A stretch of DNA of 20,433 nt from Suillus spraguei (taxonomy: Eukaryota; Basidiomycota; Agaricomycetes; Boletales; Suillaceae), in NCBI GenBank assembly GCA_016800925.1, contig JABCPU010000951.1, forward strand, positions 1 to 20,433. The letters run 5' to 3'. A program made the translations under genes and the position numbers. The notes below the pieces were generated by a model. That model ran no database searches. It saw only the letters and a program-made list of their open reading frames with translations, and was not told the DNA's origin. Positions 8,001 to 16,964 of this stretch are shown here, piece by piece. The stretch's first letter is position 1, and each line of letters begins with the position of its first letter.

Positions 8001-9487
8001 ACAAGAATTTCAGGCGATCTCTGGAGTTCCTGCGATCTCCAGTGGAGCTCTTCAGCTGCGGCCCATCCAAGTTTGAACTGTCGTCGAACTTGGAGCAGTC
8101 GAAGAAAGTGCTCGTCAAGTAACGATTCAAGGGAGCTGCTCAAACTAAATTTGTCAAAGGTACTGTCATCCTCTGCCAACCCTGTTTCAGACTCCTTGTC
8201 AACGTCTTCTTCTTCTTCAACCATGCCATCTTCGACACCATTCTGCTGGTCAGACTGGAGACCATATCGGTGGAGAGAAGCGACGACATGTTCTTTTGAT
8301 GGCTTGTACTGTCGAGAAAGGCCAACGTAAAATTTCAATGAGGTGCAAGAATGAAGTGCAGCAGAGGAGAGTGCCCCATCGCTCTTAACAGGCGGATAGA
8401 CACCCCAGAATCCTGAAATGACTAATACGAGATGCTGGCGAGGAAGTAGGAATTGGCTATCCCAAGACATCAGAACGTGAGCGGGAATTTTGTCAGTTAA
8501 TTCCACCACAGGGACAGAGATTGTCAGGAAGAACTCGCTGCTGCCACTCCAAATGGCTCCAGGGATATAACCTGCTGCATGAGCGCCTTCAAAGTCTCTG
8601 TGATGCATGTAAGTATATAGTAATTTGTATAGAAATAGATGGGAGCACCTGCGCAGGACTGAGCGATGGATCTCTGGTCTGGTGAACGCACTCATGTCCT
8701 CATCTGGGGGCATATCGTAATTCTGGTCATCTTCGCTGTCATCATCACCAGAAATACTGGTCAAGAAATGCTTCGCCACGTCGTGAATCGTGCTGGGACC
8801 GTCGTTGAGTACCCCGTCACAAATCTCCTTCACCTGCTCCCCATAACTCCCAGGTTCTGGGGAATGGCAGAAGAATGAGTGAGTGTTGGGGTACTCAGAG
8901 GTGTCTACAGGGATGGTGATCAACATCAATAACACTCCCCCTCTCGATAACGACTAACCAGAACATAGGAGGTGTATCACTACCCTTGTCCTATCTCTAG
9001 ACTCTATCAGGTCAAATTCTATTGAGCCATCATCATCTCCTGCTCTGAAACCTATGAATACCAATATTAGCGGCGCCGAGTATCGAAAATACCAACCACA
9101 CTTACATTGCGCAGACCACGTTCCTTTATCAAGGTCAGATGGGCAGGTTGTGTGTAGCTCGTGAAGATCAGCACTGAATCTTCTACGGCCTTTCAGAGGT
9201 TTCGCTGCAGGTGGCATGGTAGGAGAAGAAGAAGAAATCAAAGGAGTCAAAGGAAGCGCCAATGGTAGCTGCGCCACCGGTACCGGCGATATAGGGGTCT
9301 GTGCGTCAGTCAGCATTGATAACTCATAGGGATCATCATCCGCGGATATAGCAACTTGTTCATCAAGGATATTCTTCTCGCCAGGTTGTACCCTCAAGTT
9401 GACGCGCTTGTCAGGCCGTTTCCTAGCGTCTTGACTTGAGAATTGTTTGATTTTATTTTTCTTGCGTGCATTCCGTGTGGCGGGCAT
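5098..9487 (-). CDS. PARP (ADP-ribosyltransferase) - UBC (E2) fusion protein; UBC exons frame-damaged
   Basis: Predicted nuclear/cytosolic protein of about 1,100 residues combining mono-ADP-ribosyl transfer with an E2-like fold. Start is ATG 9487 (MPATRNARKK). Exons: 9487-9106, 9051-8959, 8904-8649, 8597-7985, 7927-7793, 7743-7612, 7560-7348, 7299-7187, 7139-7072, 7018-6897, 6844-6809, 6759-6702, 6652-6466, 6414-5842, 5785-5684, 5632-5608, 5553-5518, 5464-5446, 5396-5310, 5245-5199, 5146 to about 5098. The first 14 splice in frame (993 codons plus 2 nt). A cysteine cluster (C495, C499, C502, C518, C523) suggests metal binding. PARP core: FHGSPLKNW (His712), GDGVYFAKDG (Tyr743), PYYVV (Tyr792 at the usual Glu position), an H-Y-Y set as in mono-ADP-ribosyltransferases. 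UBC begins near residue 930 (LGWYMPPEFNENLFQW), then FEIRFPPTFPHSPPFFRL and GGSICMDLLTSAGW with the catalytic Cys. One-base deletions at about 5767, 5340 and 5210 break the UBC exons; the last exon is uncertain. Confidence 0.92.
5310..5785 (-). pseudogene. UBC domain exons 15-19 of the PARP-UBC gene, with frame breaks
   Basis: After exon 14 (..DLESK) a 56-bp intron leads to GVNSLV, but the UBC continuation FEIRFPP is in the next frame; one T is missing in the T run at 5766-5768. Literal translation would stop at 5710-5712. Exons 16-18 are tiny (25, 36 and 19 nt) and rebuild GGGGHITVGGSICMDLLTSA and GWLPSY across canonical introns. Exon 19 reads IASVLLQIKLAISSTDPN, then needs one extra base near 5340 to continue PARLAQNWEQY; unshifted, it stops at 5330-5332. 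Catalytic Cys and splice sites are intact, so the damage is recent or is a sequencing artefact. Confidence 0.8.
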
Positions 9488-10764
9488 GGTACTTAGTGGT
9501 TTGATGAGCTGGACTCTGTCTTAGGGGGACTCCGACTGATATATGGTGTGTGCAGTGCGCACGAGGCAGGAATCGTTTGAGTTGTAAAGGTTACTAAGAC
9601 GTGGCGCGTGGCGTCTGGTTCAGACTCACTACACTCTATTTATAGCAACTGTCGGTCGCAAGGGTTTGTTTTGCAGTTCTCTGACGCATCACATCCGGAA
9701 GCAAACCTTTCTTCAACTTGTGGTTATCCTTCAAGCTTCAATTCTATAGGCCAAGTTCGACGACTGGTGTTGCGTAACTCTTTGGCTACTGGACTTCAAA
9801 TTTTGAGGCTTTAACGTCATCAACATTTCACGCATGATTCCAAATCACAACCTCACTGTGTCTGTTGATGATTAGACTAGGCGAAACGTGGTTTTTTCCG
9901 AGCCTTTGCTACTTCTCGGGGTCCGTCAGTTGTGTACCTACTCCTTTGCGTTCGGGATGCAGGAATCGAGTCTGACTTGTGTACCACTTTGATTTCCTCG
10001 ATCCTCGCAGCCAATCTAACCCCCAAATGCCTACTCCTGGTACTTTTCACGTTTGCCGTATAATACGAGGTGTACCGGTACTGCCAATAAGCGGTTTCAA
10101 ATTTTGTGGAGTTCCCTATCTACTCCCAGAAGGCAGAAGACCCCGTATGTTTCTCCGCAGCCTTTTCCGAATTTCGAATTTTGGAATATACATGTCAATG
10201 CTAATCAAGTTATCATGAACCGTATGTCTTCATTTCCTCTAAGCTCAGCGGTGTAGTTCACTGCAGAATTCCACTTATATATAGCTCATTTCAATCCATA
10301 CTAGTCCCAACATTCTGGATGAAATTTTCAGGATGATATCATACGTCGACCCTTTTGCAGCCGTTTTACCGGACCGAGTGTTGCTACATACCTCGACGTA
10401 GCTCCCCAATGAATTGTGACATACAAAAAACAAGCGAAATCGATGCTCAATTGCATGTGATTGTGTGGGTTGACCACGAAAATGAAAATGAAAATGAACG
10501 TGCGTGAGGAGTCACAAATGTATGAAAATGAAGACAATGTCCGTGTAGGGAAAGTAAGCCTAATTGACAGCCAAGTCCATGCTAGTGAATAGACGAGCAT
10601 CTGAATTTAAAGAAATCAAGCGAAAAGTTGAGGAAGCATGATCTATCAGATCTACACTGAAATTAAATGTAATATGCACTTTGAGGAAAAACGATGCAAG
10701 CATACGTACGAATTTAGAGTGAAGGAGCGGGGACACATACCACACCAACGCTTACACCCACATA
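9488..10764. other. Intergenic region upstream of PARP-UBC and downstream of ThrE/Prm10
   Basis: About 1.28 kb without a supportable gene. The right side is the 3' flank of the ThrE/Prm10 gene and the left side should hold the minus-strand promoter of the PARP-UBC gene. Open frames here are short and have no family motif. An A/T-rich TATATATAG box is near 10274-10282 and a TATTTATAG near 9636, both read on plus. A three-unit AAAATG repeat lies at 10478-10498. No tRNA fold was found. Confidence 0.6.
10478..10498. repeat. (AAAATG)3 short tandem repeat
   Basis: Three consecutive AAAATG hexamers occur in the intergenic region, and a similar TATGAAAATGAAGA follows at about 10521. It is a simple-sequence repeat with no evident function. 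Confidence 0.85.
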
Positions 10765-13700
10765 CTACAAACTAAACATCCCTGCAGCCCTCCTCTTACT
10801 CTGAACAGGATGAACGAGTACCAAACTAATTCCAAGACCCACAGTCAGCCCGACACTCGTGCGGATCAACTGGAGCGCGGTGTCAAACCCGCTTAAATAG
10901 GAGGAACTCGACCCTGAGGTTTGATCCACGACGAAGTCGAATAGTCCACCCTTGCCTAGGCCTGAAGGGACCTGGAAGAGTATCCCTGTGATCTGCATGC
11001 GTTTGGGTTATGAGTTGTGTCAATTCATCGACGCGAGAAACATGAGAAAAAGAGAACGCACCATAACAACAAACGCATTCCCTTCGAAAAACCTCCCATA
11101 GAGATTTGACACCAACCCCACAGTAAACGCCCCGGCAGCAGCTGACATATCGCTCTGGTTCGGGAACTTGGTGCCTACAAAGTGGTTCGTTACCCATCCG
11201 ATGCATGAGATGGCGACTAGGAGGAACTAGGTGTCGGAGTTAGTATCAGCTAGAAAGAGATTTGATGGACGTGAAACCCCTCCACACCCAAACCCAAGCC
11301 AAATTAAACCGAAGAAAAACTCACCAACTCCCTCCTTCTAATAATAGCCCCAAACCTCAAACTCAGAAACAGACTATAACACGGCACACTCAGGAACGCC
11401 CACCACAAACTTGGGGTGCGCTGCCACCAACCACCTTCGGGATCGTGGCTTATGGTACACATGGAATCTTTCCCTCCTATTAGGGGTTTGCCGAGCATTC
11501 CTTGGTAGAGCTCAGCTCCAATGGCCAGCCCGAAACCGAGGAAGAGGCTATACATGAGGGCGTAGCAGAGACGAACGGAACCTGCTATTAGGGAGCGAGA
11601 GGAGATTTCGAGGGAGCCATTTAGGACTATGAAGCCCTGGGAGCGTTGTTAGCAGTGGGATGCGAGGCAAAGGATGTATGGGAAGGAAGAAGCGGGTAAG
11701 AAATGGGAGTTGAAGTCAAAACTCACAGGTAAAATCAAAACCACACTGCTACTAGCAACAGCCTCATAACAAATCCTGCTCGTACTAGCAAGCGCAGCGC
11801 TTAAAAAGCTTAGAAGCGTAGCAACCGTGATCTCAAACACGTTCCCGTACAACTCATTACGGACACTGAGGAGCTGGATGGTGACGAGGAGCGCACCGAG
11901 GGGGAAAGAGACGAGGGAGTCAATGAAACTCCCGCTGAAGCTAACGCTGCAGATGCTGCTGCTACACATCCCACCTAGGAATATGAGTTGAGGGAAAGAG
12001 TAGATGGGCTTTTTGCGCATTAGGGTATCCAGTGCAGTGCTGGCTGAGGATACAGAGATGACGTCGTGGATGACCTATGCGTTTGTGGTGAGATACGTTT
12101 TATTCCATTGATAAGAGCAGTTCAGTCCGCATTCAAATGAAGAAAACACATACATCCCAATACAACCCATGCGCCTCCCCCAGCTTCCCCAAATCCAACG
12201 CACTTGCCTGCCTGATAAACTTGACATGACTCGTCCCCGTCGCACTGTCTTCGAAGCTGATCCACATGACGTCAGGGAGGTACATACAGCTCATGTCGAG
12301 CTCGAGGACACGTGCTGTGCTTTGGATCTGTGCGACGAGTCTATGAGAGGGCCCTCCAAACATCATCATTGCACGGGCTAGTTTGAGGATGAATTCTTGG
12401 CGTTGGAGTATGGCTGCTACGTGTCGGGTTATCTGTGGGGTGGATGTGAGTGAGGTGAGATAAGAGAAAAAAGGAAGAATAAACGTACAAAAACCTCCGC
12501 CCTTTTCCTCTTCCGCCTCTTCTCTTTCTCCCTCTTCTCTTTCTCCTTTCTCTGCTTTCTCTCCCTCTCCTTCTGCTCCTCCATCCACTTTGTACCGAAA
12601 TAATCTCCATCTCTACCGTCCCTGACCTCGTCCTTTTCATCAGGCGAACCGGCAACACTACTAGCCCTCGTCCCAGTCGCGCTAGTTCCAGGCGTAGAAG
12701 TTCCACTCGCACTGACTGGATACCTTAAAGGCGTCCCGGGCAAGCTCAACGAGAACCCCTTGAAGTGCCCGCTAGGCAAGTGATGTGGGAGCGGCAGGTC
12801 TTTCAATACTCCTTTCCAGCGCTTTGACTTTGATTCCTTAGTGGAGGTCGAAGTTGGGGGAGAGTTGGTGGAGTTGATTCGGAGGGGGTCGAAGTAGATG
12901 TTGAAGTAGTCGCAGTCGCGGTCGTTGGAGGAGCGAGTGTATCTGGTGAATACTCCTCCTCCTCCTCCTTAACATCTATCACTTCTTCCTCGGGGTCCAT
13001 TTTGGTTTCGCCCTGGGATTGGAGAGTGACTTTGGAGTCAACTTCCCCTTCACCCTCGTGGTCCTCCTCGACGCGCCCACCAACCCCACTCGTAAAATCA
13101 GTATCAGTGCTTTTGGAACGACGGGGGAGACGGAGGCTGAGACGGGGAGGTGTTGGTGTTCGTTGTCTTACCCCTCCCTCTCCATTCTCTTCCCCAGCTC
13201 CCTCCCCCTCAAAGCCATCCTCAAACCGATACCTAACAAGTCCATACCCCCTCTTCATCTTCAAATCAGGTGCCAACTCCAACTGCATAGGTGCAGCAGC
13301 ACCGCTCAATGTCCCCGCACCTGTGATGAGCGCAGCCATACTCGAGGGGCCTTTCTCTTTGGGCTTGAGGGAGGAGAGAAGGGAGGCAGTACTGCTTGAT
13401 GCGGAGTGGAGGGTTTGGTTTAAGATCTGGGAGGAGGGTTTTTTGTGTTTAGATTTAGATTCTGGGTGGGAGGAGTGAGATAGCCATGGACGATCGGGAT
13501 TGGAGAGGTCTGATTCGTCTCCGCTATGCACAGAATCGTGTTCATCGTGTTCGTGACCATAGAGTGCCAACAACGCACTCAGCACGCCAGAGCCTAGTTT
13601 CGGCTGCGAAGTATGTGCCTGAGGGCCAGATTCAGGGTCAGAAGGACGGTGTGATTGTGCGTAAGGTGGGGGGTGGTGAGGGGTAGGAGCTACTGAGGGG

Positions 13701-14419
13701 GGAGTGTGGAAATGCCACCATGATTTCTTGGGTGGTTGCTGCGGCGTCGAATGGCGTTTCTCCTCTTCTCCTTTGCCGTCTGTATCCCGGTTCTCTTTTT
13801 CAGAGTCTGGTTCTAGAACTGGGACCCGTGATCGTGATCTTGAGCGGTGACGACGACCGAAGATACTCAATCGTTTCGTGTGTGCTCTGACGACGCCTGC
13901 TGCTTCGCGTACGGCGAGGTGTTCGGCGCGGCTGTCTGCTGGGATTTCAGAGTCTCCACTCGGTTGTCTTGAAGAGAGAGGGAGACCAGCGCTTTCTAGG
14001 GGGTCGATGAAGACTTCACCTGGTAAGGCATGGGTACGGTGTGGGATGAACGGGGTAGAAGATGTAGGGGATGTAGGCATGGTCGAAGGTGTGCTTGGAG
14101 GATAGGTATGTACGTCTGGGGTAGGAGGCATGACTTGGGCGGATGGGGAGTGTGTACGAGAGGTACGGTGGCGCTCGAGTGCATCTTGAGGGTTTCAAAC
14201 GCATTGGGCTAGGCGTTTGGTGTAAGCGAGGATGAAAATAAATAAAAGGGTACTCACGTCCTGAGCCATCTCATCCAGTGCGTGTGGATTGGCTGGTTCT
14301 GGTTCGTGGACGTGATCTGTGCTTGCCCATTGGACGCGACGGGGGGTACGAGTGCCAGGTGTTGGTGACATGATACTAACTGGCATCGTATTAGAGCGGT
14401 GAGGCGACGGTGAAGACAT
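10765..14419 (-). CDS. PRM10: ThrE-type membrane protein (pheromone-regulated membrane protein 10 family)
   Basis: Seven exons: 14419-14258, 14173-12489, 12432-12154, 12074-11727, 11636-11325, 11226-11062, 10992-10765. The N-terminal half is long, polar and disordered. After a Lys/Glu-rich stretch (about 12600-12490) comes the ThrE/DUF1212 domain: RQEFILKLARAMMMFGGPSH, LELDMSCMYLPDVMWISF, then about ten membrane segments including FLGGMCSSSICSVSF, SFPLGALLVTIQLLSVRNEL, CIGWVTNHFVGTKFPN and ITGILFQVPSGLGKGGL, ending HPVQSKRRAAGMFSL. Every intron is phase 0. Family members are fungal membrane proteins related to bacterial threonine/serine exporters; substrate here is unknown. One anomaly: exon 2 changes frame. 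It starts in one frame, but KESKSKRWKGVLKDLPLP (about 12845-12790) and everything up to exon 3 lie in another, implying a missed intron or a one-base deletion near 12955-13050. The exon 1/2 acceptor (14174) is the only in-frame choice I found and is weak. Confidence 0.92.
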
Positions 14420-14950
14420 GAAAGAAGATGCGCACCGTTGATGATTATTCAGTGATTATTCAAATGGGACTCCACGGAATTGCAAAATGACTATTGTTCG
14501 TTTCACCGATGTCGGTTACGGTCACCGTCGTCGTCGTCGTCGACGTCGTCACCTAAGGGAAATACTTTAGCTTTCATGATTTATCTACTAGACTAAGTAC
14601 TTGAGGAAGAGGTGGACGTAACGTAACCGAAGTTCTCTCACATGATGTCATTCAAGCTCCACTTGAGTAGTACTCCACTCTAATTTAATTCTTACCCTGA
14701 TACTAGATACAAGCACATTCAAGAAGTCAACCACGTACGTCAATGACTGCGCAGCTGCCAGCGCCACCTACATCGTACCCACACCTATTTAACAGTCCAA
14801 TCGATCAGCTGCGGTTTGGTCATTCACTGACGTTACGACCCTCAAAAAAGTATTGGACATGCGACTCACCGTTATCACTGTGACCTCGCATACTAAAGAT
14901 AAATTCGAAGCTCCACCTTTAGCCGATCAGAATCTTATTACGCCCACATA
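14420..14950. other. Intergenic region between Prm10 and F-box genes
   Basis: This contains the presumed promoter of the ThrE/Prm10 gene (its start codon is at 14419, minus) and the 3' flank of the F-box gene. A GTC trinucleotide run lies at 14521-14550. No further coding signal is seen. Confidence 0.55.
14521..14550. repeat. (GTC)n microsatellite
   Basis: Five perfect GTC units (14527-14541) followed by a GAC and two more GTC units, preceded by a GTCACC. It lies about 100 bp upstream of the Prm10-family start codon. Confidence 0.85.
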
Positions 14951-16232
14951 CTAGGTAACCACTTCACCCTGCAAGACGAGAAACGGGAAGCCGAAATCTG
15001 TAGTCAGGCATAGTACTGCTGTCATCCAACCAGAGCTCCACATGTTCGCATCCGTCATGACAAAATTCATCGGCATGTACCTTATATGTACTACATGTTG
15101 AGAAAGTAACTTCAATTCCTTCAGTCGCCGCAAATTCCGATACCCGTTGATCTGAAGCGAGTTTCTAGACCAGGCAAAGTTTACATGATGAACTACATCG
15201 GGCAAGATTCCAGAATACTTACCCACAAAAAGTAACCTCTTTCACAATTGAGAGCAGCGGCGCAATATTAATCATATAAACGTTGCTCAGTGGTGCGTCC
15301 GTCTAGAAGTCTACCACCGGCACCTGAAAAGATGCCACCGCTAGCATCTCCAAAAGACAATCAACTTGTAACTGTTCCGGCTCCCCAACTATAGTCAAAT
15401 TTCGCAATATGGGAAGCTGAAGTCCATTGAACATGTTGATAAACTCTTGCTGGGTGTCCTCCGGCAAGAAGGAGGAGAGGGGGAGGGTCATCGATTCAAG
15501 CATCACAAAATCCGTCATAAAGTCAGGGACAACAAGGAAGGTTAAAATGTGATCAACTACGGTGGTCTCCAGATGAGGGAAACTGGCTATAGTGCGACAT
15601 ATAGCAAGTGCGGAAGCGGCTAGCAGGTGGATATGACGTAGATTTTTGCAAGAAGAGGTGGGTTGTCCCATTGAGACGATCGAATAAAAGTAAACATTGA
15701 TGTGCAGGCGGGAAAACCTCGGTGCATTGATTTTTCTGAGACTTGACTCGTGGCACTCCCAGGTTCTCAACCTACGTGTGTTGAAGTCAGGATTCCAGCC
15801 TAGCACAGGTGCATGAACACCGTTTCCAACGCTGGCTCTCAGAAAGGAGGATATCGAGAAGTCGAGAGTTTTCCGCTGGTTCTGTCCAAGAACATTTGCG
15901 GCAGTGGGATTCATCAACAATGGAAATGGTGAGGGGTAGCCTACCAGAGCGAGCAAGCCAGCACTGGAGGGAATATGGAAGAAATGGTTTCCATGGTTTA
16001 ACTTTTCCGGGGAGCGCGACCTGGATGCGCGACCAGACTCCCGGCGTTGAATGTGCAACGATTCGCCAAAGGCGGCACACTCTGGTGAAGACTAGGGGAG
16101 GGTCGGTAACGGTGAGACAGTCTTATATCTTAATGAGAAGATACTGGGACAACCTGGTATGTCGTCAACAATGAGCAAAAAGACTTGTTGTAGAAGTTCC
16201 ACTGGCAGCTGGCTCGGATGGTCTAGAGTCAT
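14951..16232 (-). CDS. F-box / leucine-rich-type protein
   Basis: Start ATG 16232 gives MTLDHPSQLPVELLQQVFLL, a typical F-box first helix; exon 2 continues VFTRVCRLWRIVAHSTPGVW, the second half. Exons: 16232-16154, 16091-15821, 15771-15223, 15164-14951. Introns are 62, 49 and 58 bp; frame is kept throughout (371 codons including stop). The middle includes SGRLPLTISIVDE and RLRTWECHESSLRKI, followed by hydrophobic repeats of the leucine-rich kind (LRNLTIVGEPEQL, LLSIVKEVTFCG, LRRLKELKLLSQH). Family role: substrate receptor of an SCF ubiquitin ligase; its target cannot be inferred. A TAG at 15305-15303 interrupts exon 3, yet frame and splicing continue beyond it. It may sit in a 63-bp intron (15365-15303, GTTGAT..TCTAG, phase 0) or be a true stop giving 272 residues. 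The start lies about 230 bp from the LTR edge of a chromovirus. Confidence 0.82.
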
Positions 16233-16249
16233 GTTGAAAGGCCGTCACT

Positions 16250-16461
16250 TGGACAGCAACACTAACAGACAAACAGTAATGTGGAAGAGCGTATGATTGA
16301 CAAGGCGGTAAGAGAAGCTAAGTCCTAGGTATGTATACAGTAAGCCTTAAATACGCGTTAGGGCCTCATGGTGTCCAATCAGAGAGGACCTGGACGTATT
16401 GCGTCATAGGTTGAGTCATCGTTTGCGTCATCCTTGATATGTGGTAAGCGTCATGCTTACA
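16250..16461 (-). mobile_element. Chromovirus (Ty3/Gypsy) 3' LTR, inner boundary defined
   Basis: On the minus strand the LTR begins TGTAAGCATGACGCTTACC at 16461, directly after a polypurine tract. It contains a TATA-like GTATTTAAGG at about 16357-16347. The far end of the LTR is not determined; 16250 is only an estimate, just before the F-box start codon. No second LTR is visible, so the element is truncated at its 5' side. Confidence 0.72.
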
Positions 16462-16471
16462 CCCTTCCCAC
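16462..16471 (-). promoter_or_regulatory. Polypurine tract of the chromovirus
   Basis: The minus strand reads GTGGGAAGGG and abuts the TG of the LTR start at 16461. In LTR retrotransposons this is the plus-strand primer site. It overlaps the stop codon of the polyprotein (16473-16471). Confidence 0.8.
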
Positions 16472-16770
16472 TATTCTTGAGCTTTCTCTTTCTCCCAAAC
16501 ATCTAAAGCTTCGCAATCTTCCAACTCTCTTCTAGGTAACCATTCGTCGTCTGTAGCACCAAAGCCTACCCAGCGTACCAAGTATTGTTTTCCGCGCCCA
16601 ACCTTGCGTTCGTCAATGATCTTATCGATGAAGTTTTCTGATTGGCTGTCTTCTGTAATGACTGGACCCGGTCGCAGGTGTTCACGTGAAGGAAACAGAT
16701 CTGCGTCGTTCGGGTGATATCGTCGTAGCTGGCTGACGTGAAAGGTCGGGAGATATTTGGAGAATTGGAA
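16471..16770 (-). pseudogene. Ty3/Gypsy chromovirus polyprotein, integrase C-terminus and chromodomain
   Basis: The minus strand encodes KYLPTFHVSQLRRYHPNDAD (integrase C-terminal FHVS motif, about 16758-16700), then LRPGPVITEDSQSENF. A chromodomain follows: FIDKIIDERKVGRGKQYLV, RWVGFGATDDEWLPRREL, EDCEALDVWEKEKAQE and a stop at 16473-16471. Aromatic-cage-type residues (Y and W of QYLVRW, W of DEWLP) are present. Reverse transcriptase, RNase H and the integrase core are missing; upstream of about 16770 the frame breaks and AT-rich DNA begins. This is the 3' remnant of a chromovirus, whose chromodomain normally targets integration to marked chromatin. Confidence 0.9.
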
Positions 16771-16820
16771 AGGTCAAAGTGTGTAAGTAGATGTTTCTGG
16801 GTGTGCGTCCCAGGCCATAC

Positions 16821-16950
16821 TGTAAGAATGATACATCAAACATTTATAGTTGTAATCAAAGTGTGTATACTATGGTGCATATTACTATGGTCCATAGGGC
16901 TGATATATCAGTGGAGGATCCTGTCAGGACATTCCCACAATAGTCTTACA
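16821..16950. mobile_element. Possible 130-bp solo LTR or MITE bounded by TGTAAGA / TCTTACA
   Basis: The segment starts TGTAAGA and ends TCTTACA, a 7-bp inverted terminal repeat. Flanking pentamers CATAC and CCTAC match at four of five positions, as a worn target duplication would. An internal palindrome CTGATATATCAG lies at about 16901. No coding capacity. The assignment is tentative because the match is short. Confidence 0.35.
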
Positions 16951-16964
16951 CCTACTGTGGGAAT
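16931..16964. other. Inverted repeat ATTCCCACA / TGTGGGAAT
   Basis: ATTCCCACA (16931-16939) and TGTGGGAAT (16956-16964) form a perfect 9-bp inverted repeat with a 16-nt loop. A second, overlapping stem GTGGG..CCCAC follows. TG..CA ends facing outward are what two abutting LTR termini would leave. Confidence 0.55.

Noticed and set aside
7964..8325. Overlapping frames on both strands inside the PARP-UBC gene
   Set aside because: They are alternative-frame readings of exon 4, which is continuous with its neighbours by splicing.
9608..10256. Several short plus-strand frames (60-80 codons) in the intergenic region
   Set aside because: No motifs, no plausible splice partners and no coding-like composition.
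13002..13478. 158-codon plus-strand open frame
   Set aside because: It lies antisense to exon 2 of the ThrE/Prm10 gene, whose biased, GC-rich codons leave the opposite strand open; no family motif.
16092..16153. Apparent one-base deletion in a C run within the F-box gene
   Set aside because: A 62-bp phase-1 intron (16092-16153) with GT..AG ends explains the frame change without a mutation.
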